From Bacilli bacterium (GTDB taxonomy: Bacteria; Bacillota_I; Bacilli_A; RF39; UBA660), in contig JAEDNL010000032.1 in NCBI GenBank assembly GCA_016302505.1, forward strand, positions 1 through 13,985: 13,985 bases of DNA, in the 5' to 3' direction. Positions 1 to 6,256 of this stretch are shown piece after piece; positions within the stretch are counted from its first letter, which is position 1, and each line of letters opens with the position of its first letter. The position numbers were made by a program, and so were the translations under genes. Under the pieces are notes generated by a model, which was not told the origin of the DNA, searched no databases, and saw only the letters and a program-made list of their open reading frames with translations.

Positions 1-1
1 T

Positions 2-307
2 GAAACATATATAATGACTATTGGAAATAAAACATTTGAAGTAACTCCTAGACATCAATTATATATAATTGATAAGGGTTGGACAAGAGCATATGATGTT
101 AAAATTGGAGATAAAATGTTAGATGCTAACGGTAAAGAAATTATAATTAATAATATTGTAAATAAAAAGTATAGCACTCCAATAAAAACTTACAACTTAA
201 CTATTGAGGGAAATAATAATTATTTTGTTACCGATATTCAAGTTTTAGTACATAATGCTAAAGGTTCTGATACTTGGTATTATGACGATACTGAACTTTT
301 AAATTAA
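2..307 (+). CDS. C-terminal part of a Hint (intein-like) domain protein, 5' truncated by window
   Basis: The reading frame is open from base 2, so the gene starts upstream and the ATG at 14 is internal. The visible 101 residues are the second half of a Hint self-processing domain. They carry the block-B TPRH motif (His codon at 53-55), the YIIDKGW and IGDKML strands, and the terminal LVHNA motif with the His-Asn pair at 251-256. They align with the end of the next gene at about 58 of 86 positions by hand. After the His-Asn pair comes a 16-residue acidic/aromatic tail (AKGSDTWYYDDTELLN). The Hint family performs an N-S acyl shift at an N-terminal Cys and Asn cyclisation at the C-terminus; the Cys here lies outside the window. 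By analogy with the neighbour, the missing N-terminus is probably a prepilin, which is inference. A pretoxin-HINT protein is the main alternative, but the tail is too short to be a toxin. Confidence 0.85.
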   Translation, partial: ETYIMTIGNKTFEVTPRHQLYIIDKGWTRAYDVKIGDKMLDANGKEIIINNIVNKKYSTPIKTYNLTIEGNNNYFVTDIQVLVHNAKGSDTWYYDDTELLN

Positions 308-324
308 TTCGTTTTTCAAAATAT

Positions 325-348
325 AGAGTCTCATTTGAGACTTTTTTT
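325..348 (+). terminator. Intrinsic terminator after first Hint gene
   Basis: AGTCTC (327-332), an ATTT loop and GAGACT (337-342) form a perfect 6-bp stem, extendable by a G-T and an A-T pair, followed by a run of T to 348. It lies 18 bases past the stop codon. It separates the two Hint genes into distinct transcription units. Confidence 0.85.
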
Positions 349-361
349 ATTTATTTTTATA

Positions 362-370
362 TGTTATACT
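362..370 (+). promoter_or_regulatory. Extended -10 promoter for pilin-Hint gene
   Basis: TG-T-TATACT is an extended -10 element (TG at 362-363, hexamer 365-370). The -35 position falls in the terminator T-tract and has no good hexamer. The predicted start of transcription, near 377, gives a leader of about 20 nt ending in the ribosome site. Confidence 0.55.
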
Positions 371-380
371 TATTATAGAT

Positions 381-386
381 AAGAGG
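381..386 (+). promoter_or_regulatory. Ribosome binding site that decides the pilin start
   Basis: AAGAGG at 381-386 abuts the upstream ATG at 387, so it cannot serve that codon. It sits 9 nt before the ATG at 396, which gives the canonical short prepilin leader MKRKG. Confidence 0.75.
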
Positions 387-395
387 ATGGTAAAT

Positions 396-1592
396 ATGAA
401 AAGAAAAGGATTTACATTAGTAGAGTTACTAGCAGTAATCGCGATACTCGCAATACTAGTAATAATAGCTTTGCCTAATGTACTAAAAATGTTTAATGAT
501 GCTAAAAAGAATAGTTTTTTAACAGAAGCAAAAACAGTATATAGTGAAGCAGGTAAGAAATATATAAGTGATAGTATAACTTCTCCAGGTAATAATGAAC
601 AAATTTATTGTAAAAGTAAAACAGATTCATTAAATCCATTAAGTTTATCAGGAAGAGGAATTAACTATTATGTTAAAACAGATTCAAAAGGAATAGTTAA
701 TACAATAGTAGTATGGGATGATGCAAGATATATAGCTTTAAAGAGTAGTGAGATATCTGCAACTAATTTAAATGATGCGAAAGATATAACTGATGATATT
801 AAAAATGCTACTTGTGATAATATAGCAGAAGCAGTAGGATTAGTAGATAAAATAAGTGATACTTATAAAGTAACAGGTTCAGCTGAATATTCAAATTTAA
901 AAATGAGTGTATCTATAAAAGTTAATATGGAAAATATGAATGATTCTACTATAGATAAAGTTAAATATTTTATAAGTAAAAAATTAAAAGATGAAACTGA
1001 ATTTACTGAGATCGATACATATGTTGCCACAAATAAATCTGAGAAATTTGAATATTCTTTTGAGGATAATACAAATGTAATGGAATCTGGTACTGAATAT
1101 AAAGTTATTGCTTATACTGAAGATGGAAGAGAGATAGATGAAAGTATTTTTAATTATGATTATTGTTTTGTTGCGGGAACCAAAGTTAAAACAGAAAATG
1201 GATTTAAAAATATAGAAGATATTAAAGTAGGAGAAATAATATATTCATATAATTTAGATAATAATAATCTAGAGCTTAAAAAAGTATTAGATACTATTAA
1301 AAGTAGTACAATTGATACTTATAAAGTAACTATTGGTGATAAAGAAGTAGAGATGTCACCAAAACATCAAATATATATTATTGATAAAGGATGGGTAAGG
1401 GCATATAACTTAAAAGTTGGTGATAAATTACTTGATATAAATGGTAAAGAAGTATCAATAACTAAAATAGAATATAAAAAGTATGATAAACCAATTGATA
1501 CATATAACTTAACAGTTGAAGGTAATGGTAATTATTTCGTTACAAATATACAGGTTCTTGTGCATAATGCAGGAAGTCCTTCTACACAATAA
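396..1592 (+). CDS. Type IV prepilin-like protein with C-terminal self-processing Hint domain
   Basis: This is a 398-residue protein. Residues 1-5 (MKRKG) followed by FTLVELLAVIAILAILVI form a class III prepilin leader with Phe+1 and Glu+5, then the hydrophobic pilin helix. A prepilin peptidase would cut after Gly5. The pilin body spans about 30-150 and has two cysteines (C72, C140) that could form a disulfide. Residues about 155-250 look like a beta-sandwich/FN3-like spacer. From C257 (CFVAGTKV) to N391 lies a complete Hint domain: nucleophile Cys257, SPKH with His324, and terminal His390-Asn391 followed by Ala. All catalytic positions for N-S acyl shift and Asn cyclisation are present, and there is no endonuclease insert. 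Only seven residues (AGSPSTQ) follow Asn391, so this is not a classical intein with a functional C-extein. It resembles bacterial intein-like (BIL) domains. Expected outcomes are loss of the Hint domain with release of the pilin, or its transfer to a nucleophile. The start at 396 was preferred to 387 because of RBS spacing and leader form. Confidence 0.88.
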   Translation: MKRKGFTLVELLAVIAILAILVIIALPNVLKMFNDAKKNSFLTEAKTVYSEAGKKYISDSITSPGNNEQIYCKSKTDSLNPLSLSGRGINYYVKTDSKGIVNTIVVWDDARYIALKSSEISATNLNDAKDITDDIKNATCDNIAEAVGLVDKISDTYKVTGSAEYSNLKMSVSIKVNMENMNDSTIDKVKYFISKKLKDETEFTEIDTYVATNKSEKFEYSFEDNTNVMESGTEYKVIAYTEDGREIDESIFNYDYCFVAGTKVKTENGFKNIEDIKVGEIIYSYNLDNNNLELKKVLDTIKSSTIDTYKVTIGDKEVEMSPKHQIYIIDKGWVRAYNLKVGDKLLDINGKEVSITKIEYKKYDKPIDTYNLTVEGNGNYFVTNIQVLVHNAGSPSTQ

Positions 1593-1623
1593 GTAAACGT
1601 TGTGTGGTGAGAATTAGTACATT

Positions 1624-1649
1624 AAGTGACTTTTAAAGTCACTTTTATT
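1624..1649 (+). terminator. Intrinsic terminator after pilin-Hint gene
   Basis: AAGTGACTT (1624-1632), a TTA loop and AAGTCACTT (1636-1644) form a perfect 9-bp stem, followed by TTATT. The U-tract is short. The hairpin also covers the -35 region of the next promoter. Confidence 0.75.
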
Positions 1650-1650
1650 G

Positions 1651-1659
1651 TGATATAAT
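1651..1659 (+). promoter_or_regulatory. Extended -10 promoter directly abutting the next ATG
   Basis: TG-A-TATAAT is a consensus -10 hexamer (1654-1659) with an extended TG. The next start codon is at 1666, only 6 bases after the hexamer, so transcription should start at or within a base or two of the ATG. There is no -35 match; the -35 position lies inside the preceding terminator stem. Confidence 0.65.
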
Positions 1660-1665
1660 TTTTAT

Positions 1666-3525
1666 ATGAAAAAAGAATTTAAGATAATAACAATTATATT
1701 TATGTTTATATTTTTATTTGAGTTATTATATTCGTTATTTTTATATAAACATTTTACAATTTATATTTTTTTGTTTTCATTATTATATAGTTTTATTATA
1801 TATTTGTTATATAAATTATTTAATAAAAAATGGGTTTTATACGTTTGTTTTTTTATTATACTTATATTATTTTTGAGTAATTTTATATATTATACTCTGT
1901 ATAGTAATATTATTACACTTGATGTATTATTAAAGTCATTTGATATTGTTAGTTTTGGTAATAATATAATAAGCATTATTTTTGATAATATATTTTATTT
2001 GATTAGTTTTATGCTTTTGTTTGTTATTTTTGTATTTTTGATTAAAAAAAATACTAGTTTTGCAGTTATTAATAAAATCAAATTAGTGTGTATCATAGTA
2101 ATTATTTATATTATTACTATGTCTATAATACTTATTGATGATAAAGATATTTATTCTAATAAAAAAATATATTTTAATATGAATTATACTAGTAAAACAT
2201 TATATAATTATGGTTTACTTACTAGTATTAGACTTGATATTAAAAAATATTTATTTGGGTATGATAATAAGGCATCTAAAATAAAGGTTAATAATAATAG
2301 TTATAGTGAACATGAATATAATATTTTAAATACAAAATTTAAAGATGGCAATAATGATGAAGTCAATGAAATAAATAATTATCTTAAAAATTCTATTCCA
2401 TCTAGTAAGAATTTGTATACTGGTCTTTTAAAAAATAAGAATTTGATATTTATTTTAGCTGAAAGCTTTAATACGATTTCAATTAATAAGGAAATAACTC
2501 CAAATTTATATAAATTATTTAATGAAGGTTTTACGTTTGATAATTATTATAATCCTTTATATCCTGTATCTACTGCTGATGGACAATATTTAACTGATGT
2601 ATCATTATTTCCATCTGATGCGACACATAGTCTTGAAAAAGTAAATAAAAATTATATTCCGTATTCTCTTGGAAATGTATTTAAAGGAATGAATTATAAA
2701 ACATATAGTTTTCATAATTATGATTATACTTATTATAGTAGAGATAAATATTATCCTAATATGGGATATGATACTTACTTAGGAATAGGCAATGGTCTTA
2801 ATATGAAAGACACTAGAAGTGACTATGATATGGCTAAATCTAGTATTGGCTATTATATAAATGATTCTAAGTTTTTAGTTTATTATTTAACTATTTCAGG
2901 ACATGCATTATATAATAGTAACAATACAGTTGCTAAAAAGAATTATGATAAACTTAAAAATTATAATTATAGTGTCTCTGTAAAATATTATATGAGTACA
3001 CAAATAGAATTAGATAATATGATTAGTTATTTGTTTTCTAGTTTAGAAGACAAAGGAATACTAGATGATACTGTTATAGTATTATTGCCAGATCATATTC
3101 CTTATGGACTTAAAGAAAAGGAAATGAGTGAATTATCAAAAAATGATGTTTATGATGAATTTGAAAAATATCATTCTAGTATGGTTATTTATAATAAAGA
3201 TATAAATAAATATAAAAGTTCAGATAATTATTGTTCTAATATAGATATACTTCCGACTTTGCTTAATTTATTTGGGTATTCATATGATTCTCGGTTAATG
3301 ATGGGAAGAGATATTTTATCTAATAATACTGGGTATGCTGTTTTTGGAAATAGAAATGTTATAAGTCGTGATTATAGATTTATTAGTATAGATAGTATTT
3401 TTGAAGGTAAAAGTAATATATCAAGCGATGAGTTAAAAAATGAAATATATTTAAAACATAGAATTTCAAGATTAATACTTGAAAATGACTATTATAAATA
3501 TTTATGGGAGGTAAATAGTGATTGA
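1666..3525 (+). CDS. LTA synthase-like membrane sulfatase-family phosphotransferase
   Basis: This is a 619-residue membrane enzyme of the alkaline phosphatase/sulfatase superfamily, closest in layout to lipoteichoic-acid synthase and MdoB-type phosphoglycerol transferases. About five hydrophobic segments lie in residues 5-160, followed by an extracellular catalytic domain. Catalytic-site features visible: Glu266 in FILAES (metal ligand), Thr303 in PVSTADGQ (position of the LtaS nucleophile Thr), a FHNYDYTYYSRDKYYPNMGYD block at about 349-369, His413 in TISGHALY, and Asp476-His477 in LLPDHIPYG (metal ligands). In this family the enzyme moves glycerol-phosphate or a related group from a lipid onto a growing polymer or sugar outside the membrane. 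The exact substrate cannot be told here. The start is forced: an in-frame TGA lies at 1651-1653 and there is no ribosome site, so the mRNA is probably leaderless. The stop overlaps the following macro gene by 8 nt, implying one transcript. Confidence 0.85.
   Translation: MKKEFKIITIIFMFIFLFELLYSLFLYKHFTIYIFLFSLLYSFIIYLLYKLFNKKWVLYVCFFIILILFLSNFIYYTLYSNIITLDVLLKSFDIVSFGNNIISIIFDNIFYLISFMLLFVIFVFLIKKNTSFAVINKIKLVCIIVIIYIITMSIILIDDKDIYSNKKIYFNMNYTSKTLYNYGLLTSIRLDIKKYLFGYDNKASKIKVNNNSYSEHEYNILNTKFKDGNNDEVNEINNYLKNSIPSSKNLYTGLLKNKNLIFILAESFNTISINKEITPNLYKLFNEGFTFDNYYNPLYPVSTADGQYLTDVSLFPSDATHSLEKVNKNYIPYSLGNVFKGMNYKTYSFHNYDYTYYSRDKYYPNMGYDTYLGIGNGLNMKDTRSDYDMAKSSIGYYINDSKFLVYYLTISGHALYNSNNTVAKKNYDKLKNYNYSVSVKYYMSTQIELDNMISYLFSSLEDKGILDDTVIVLLPDHIPYGLKEKEMSELSKNDVYDEFEKYHSSMVIYNKDINKYKSSDNYCSNIDILPTLLNLFGYSYDSRLMMGRDILSNNTGYAVFGNRNVISRDYRFISIDSIFEGKSNISSDELKNEIYLKHRISRLILENDYYKYLWEVNSD
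3506..3511 (+). promoter_or_regulatory. Ribosome site inside upstream gene, fixes GTG start
   Basis: GGGAGG lies within the last codons of the LTA-synthase-like gene and 6 nt before the GTG at 3518. This supports a GTG start and coupled translation of the two genes. Confidence 0.8.
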
Positions 3526-4033
3526 AGTATGCAAAGGTGATATTACTAAGATGGATGTTGATATTATTGTTAATGCCGCTAATAAGAAACTGATTGGTGG
3601 TGGTGGAGTAGACGGAGCAATACACAGAGCAGCTGGGAAAAATCTTTTAGAAGAATGTAAAACTCTTGGTGGTTGTGAAGTTGGGGAGGCTAAAATGACT
3701 CTTGGATACAATCTTAAAGCCAAAAGAGTTATTCATACAGTTGGACCATATTATAAAGACGGCAATCACAATGAAAAAGAATTACTTTCAAATTGTTATA
3801 AAAATAGTATTTTACTTGCTGAAAAGTATAGGTTAGAAAATAGTCTTGAGAATGTATCTGTTGCATTTCCATGTATTAGTACTGGTCTATATAGATATCC
3901 TTTTAATGAAGCTTGCTCTATTGCATACAAAACAGTAAAAGAAAATATAAATCCTCATATAAAAGTTATATTTGTTTGTTTTAGTGATTCTGATTACAAA
4001 ACTTATGAAAATAAAATAAAAGAAAATGATTAG
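3518..4033 (+). CDS. Macro-domain ADP-ribose hydrolase / O-acetyl-ADP-ribose deacetylase
   Basis: A 171-residue single-domain macro protein of normal size for the YmdB/MacroD group. Conserved elements in order: GDITKMDVDIIVNAAN (7-22) at the adenine and distal-ribose site, the glycine-rich GGGGVDGAIHRAAG loop (27-40) that holds the catalytic/diphosphate region, VIHTVGPYY (71-79), and the second diphosphate loop ISTGLYRYPF (120-129). The family deacetylates O-acetyl-ADP-ribose and removes mono-ADP-ribose from acidic side chains; the protein is cytosolic. It starts at GTG with a strong ribosome site and overlaps the upstream membrane-enzyme gene by 8 nt. At its 3' end it overlaps the convergent helD gene by 4 nt. 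Which ADP-ribosylated substrate it acts on is unknown. Confidence 0.93.
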   Translation: MIEVCKGDITKMDVDIIVNAANKKLIGGGGVDGAIHRAAGKNLLEECKTLGGCEVGEAKMTLGYNLKAKRVIHTVGPYYKDGNHNEKELLSNCYKNSILLAEKYRLENSLENVSVAFPCISTGLYRYPFNEACSIAYKTVKENINPHIKVIFVCFSDSDYKTYENKIKEND

Positions 4034-6078
4034 TTGTCATTTCCTTTTTGATTATAAATAATTAAATGATGTTGGCTTCTAGTACAAGCAACATAGTATA
4101 AATATCTTTCATCATGAGTAAATCTATCATCTTTTGTTGTATATATGATAGTAGCGTCAAATTCTAAACCTTTTGCCATATATGATGGTATTACTACTAA
4201 TTTTCTACTGAATGCTTTTGAATTATTGATAATTAGAGTTAATTCCTCGTTTTCTTTCTTTAATAGTTTATAAATATCAGTAGCTTCTTTATTAGTTTTA
4301 GTTATAATAGCAATGCTTTTATTAACTTTTTGTAATGACTTAATATCATTTAATAATTGTTCTTTTAAATTATCTTCTGTTTTAAATTCAACAGGTATTT
4401 TAGTATCTCGTCTTATTGCTGATACTAGGTTAAGTCCTAATATTTTATTAGCGTGTTCTATAATCTCTGGACTTGATCTATAGGTTTTATTAAGTTCAAT
4501 ATAATTAACACTTTCATTAAATATACTTTTTAAATCTTCTAAACTTTTATATTGATAATAAGGATTTATTGTTTGATTAATATCACCTAAAATAGTGAAT
4601 TTACTTTTTCTTAATATTTTCTTTAGAAGTATATATTGTAATTTATTATAATCTTGTGCTTCATCAATTATTGTTTGTTCAATTAAATAGTCATTACCTA
4701 AGAAAGAAAGTAAACTTTTCATATAAACAAATAGGCATGCATCTTCAAAGCTTATTTGTTTTTCATCAAGTTTTCTTAAATATGAATCAGGTATTTCTTT
4801 TTTATAAGCTGATTTAAATTCATCACTTTTGAAAAAGTTTATATAAATCTCTTTTATATTTATTGAAATATTTAGTCTTTCTTTTAACCATTTTTTTATT
4901 TGTTTTGTTTTTGATTTATTACCACGAAATTCTATTTCAGATATTTTATTTGCGATTTCATCAATTCTTTCAAATAGTGGGATTGATGAATATCTTTCTT
5001 TTAAATAATAGTTTAATTGTTCTTTTCTTATATAAAGTTCGCTGTTAAATATTTCATCTGTGAATTCTGCTTTACTAGTATAGTTCTTTATATATTCTTC
5101 TATAACTGGTATTATTTCATCTGATTGTTTAAATTTTATTAAATCAGTCATTAATTCTTTATGATGATAATATCTTTCTATAAATGATGTAAATGTTTCA
5201 ATATCTTTATATTCAGATATATATGTTTCTAGAAAATCACTAAATGTTGTTTCTTTTGTGTTTTCTTCTCCTAGTTCGGGTAATACATTTGATATATATT
5301 CACTAAATACTTGGTTTGGTGCGAATATTAATACTTTATCACTTGTTAATCTTTTTATTTTATAAAGTAGAAATGCTATTCTATGAAGGGCAACTGATGT
5401 TTTGCCAGAACCAGCGATTCCTTGTACGATTAAGTTTTTATCTTTTATATTTCTAATTATTGTATTTTGTTCTGCTTGAATAGTATTTACTATATTCTTC
5501 ATGTAGTCATTATTTTTTCTTGATAATACTTCTTGAAGCATTTCATCTTGTATAGTTAATTTACTATCGAATATATTTTTTATTTTAGCATCTTCTATTA
5601 TGAACTGTCTTTTATTATGTAGGTATCCTGTGTATATACCACCGGGAGCTTCATATTCAACTTTTCCATGTTCATAATCGTAAAATATACTTGCGATAGG
5701 ACTTCTCCAGTCATATATAACATTTTCATTATCTTTTGTAAGATATGTTAGTCCAATATAAATATCATTTTTTCTTTCATCATCTTCAAATGTTATTTTA
5801 GCAAAGTATGGGGAATTTTGAATTTTATAAAGTTTTTTATAATACTTTGCTTTCATTTCTAAGTCATCAATTTCTTTGGCATTACTAGAGATTATTGTTT
5901 TCATTTCAGTAGGGTCTAATTCACTTCTTGTATCCCATACATACTTTTTAAATTCTTGTTGTTTTTGTTCGTTATCATATAAATCTTGTGCTAGATTAGA
6001 GATATTATCTCTTAAAAGTTTGATAGTTAATTCTAGATGTTTATTTTCTTTTTTTAGTTCTTGTTCACTTATATTCAT
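4030..6078 (-). CDS. helD: HelD-like RNA polymerase recycling helicase (UvrD/Rep superfamily)
   Basis: This is a 682-residue SF1 ATPase. An N-terminal charged coiled coil (about 5-85) comes first; in HelD this arm inserts into the RNA polymerase secondary channel. The HelD-type block YIGLTYLTKD...VIYDWRSPIASIFYDY (107-135) and the EAPGGIY motif follow. Helicase motifs: Q/motif Ia region NTIQAEQN (198-205), Walker A GIAGSGKT (220-227), Walker B DEAQD (472-476), motif III LGDINQT (497-503), motif IV LNKTYRSSPE (529-538), motif V AKGLEFDA (635-642) and motif VI YYVACTRSQHHL (661-672). HelD binds stalled or post-termination RNA polymerase and ejects DNA/RNA using ATP. It is somewhat shorter than the Bacillus protein. 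The start at 6078 is chosen because AGGAGGT sits at 6082-6088. A longer frame up to 6165 would run through the promoter. A generic UvrD-like helicase is the alternative, but the DWRSPIAS block argues for HelD. Confidence 0.88.
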   Translation of the reverse strand: MNISEQELKKENKHLELTIKLLRDNISNLAQDLYDNEQKQQEFKKYVWDTRSELDPTEMKTIISSNAKEIDDLEMKAKYYKKLYKIQNSPYFAKITFEDDERKNDIYIGLTYLTKDNENVIYDWRSPIASIFYDYEHGKVEYEAPGGIYTGYLHNKRQFIIEDAKIKNIFDSKLTIQDEMLQEVLSRKNNDYMKNIVNTIQAEQNTIIRNIKDKNLIVQGIAGSGKTSVALHRIAFLLYKIKRLTSDKVLIFAPNQVFSEYISNVLPELGEENTKETTFSDFLETYISEYKDIETFTSFIERYYHHKELMTDLIKFKQSDEIIPVIEEYIKNYTSKAEFTDEIFNSELYIRKEQLNYYLKERYSSIPLFERIDEIANKISEIEFRGNKSKTKQIKKWLKERLNISINIKEIYINFFKSDEFKSAYKKEIPDSYLRKLDEKQISFEDACLFVYMKSLLSFLGNDYLIEQTIIDEAQDYNKLQYILLKKILRKSKFTILGDINQTINPYYQYKSLEDLKSIFNESVNYIELNKTYRSSPEIIEHANKILGLNLVSAIRRDTKIPVEFKTEDNLKEQLLNDIKSLQKVNKSIAIITKTNKEATDIYKLLKKENEELTLIINNSKAFSRKLVVIPSYMAKGLEFDATIIYTTKDDRFTHDERYLYYVACTRSQHHLIIYNQKGNDN

Positions 6079-6081
6079 TTT

Positions 6082-6088
6082 ACCTCCT
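6082..6088 (-). promoter_or_regulatory. Ribosome binding site that decides helD start
   Basis: On the minus strand AGGAGGT precedes the ATG at 6078 by 3 bases (4 from AGGAGG). The other in-frame ATGs further upstream have no such site. Confidence 0.85.
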
Positions 6089-6136
6089 AAAAATAAGTGT
6101 TTACACATCGTAGTAATAATTAACAGCATGCTTTGA

Positions 6137-6165
6137 ATGTTATCAAAAATAATATTTTTTGTCAA
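6137..6165 (-). promoter_or_regulatory. Sigma-A-type promoter of helD
   Basis: On the minus strand TTGACA (6160-6165) is followed by a 17-base spacer and TAACAT (6137-6142), with an extended TG one base upstream of the -10. The predicted transcription start is near 6130, giving a leader of about 50 nt. The leader contains the palindrome AGCATGCT (6125-6132) close to its 5' end. Confidence 0.75.
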
Positions 6166-6189
6166 TTATTTTTTTAAAAAAATAATTGA
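6162..6189. repeat. Perfect 28-bp palindrome in the divergent promoter region
   Basis: The left half TCAATTATTTTTTT (6162-6175) is exactly reverse-complementary to the right half AAAAAAATAATTGA (6176-6189), with no spacer. It overlaps the helD -35 box and ends 28 bases upstream of the -10 of the divergent surface-protein gene. It could be an operator for a dimeric repressor, an A/T cruciform or curved element, or chance in AT-rich DNA. It is not a good terminator for either flanking gene because both point away from it. Confidence 0.7.
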
Positions 6190-6217
6190 TTTTACTCTTT
6201 TAATTGTAAATTAATTA

Positions 6218-6226
6218 TGCTAAAAT
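6218..6226 (+). promoter_or_regulatory. Extended -10 promoter for Ig-like surface protein
   Basis: TG-C-TAAAAT (TG 6218-6219, hexamer 6221-6226) lies upstream of the ribosome site GGAGG at 6245-6249. No good -35 hexamer is found at the right distance, so this is a moderate call. Confidence 0.5.
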
Positions 6227-6256
6227 TAGTCTAGTAATTGTAGTGGAGGTAAAAAA

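Noticed and set aside
2..307. Polymorphic toxin with a pretoxin-HINT domain
   Set aside because: Only 16 residues follow the terminal His-Asn, too few for a toxin domain, and no immunity gene follows; the next gene is a pilin-Hint protein of the same design.
5876..6136. Plus-strand open frame opposite helD
   Set aside because: It is antisense to the well-supported helD coding sequence and its promoter, has no recognisable domain, and is explained by reverse complement of an AT-rich gene.
6079..6165. N-terminal extension of helD with hydrophobic residues (possible signal peptide)
   Set aside because: The extension would be read through the promoter and lies upstream of the AGGAGGT site. HelD is cytosolic and begins normally at 6078.
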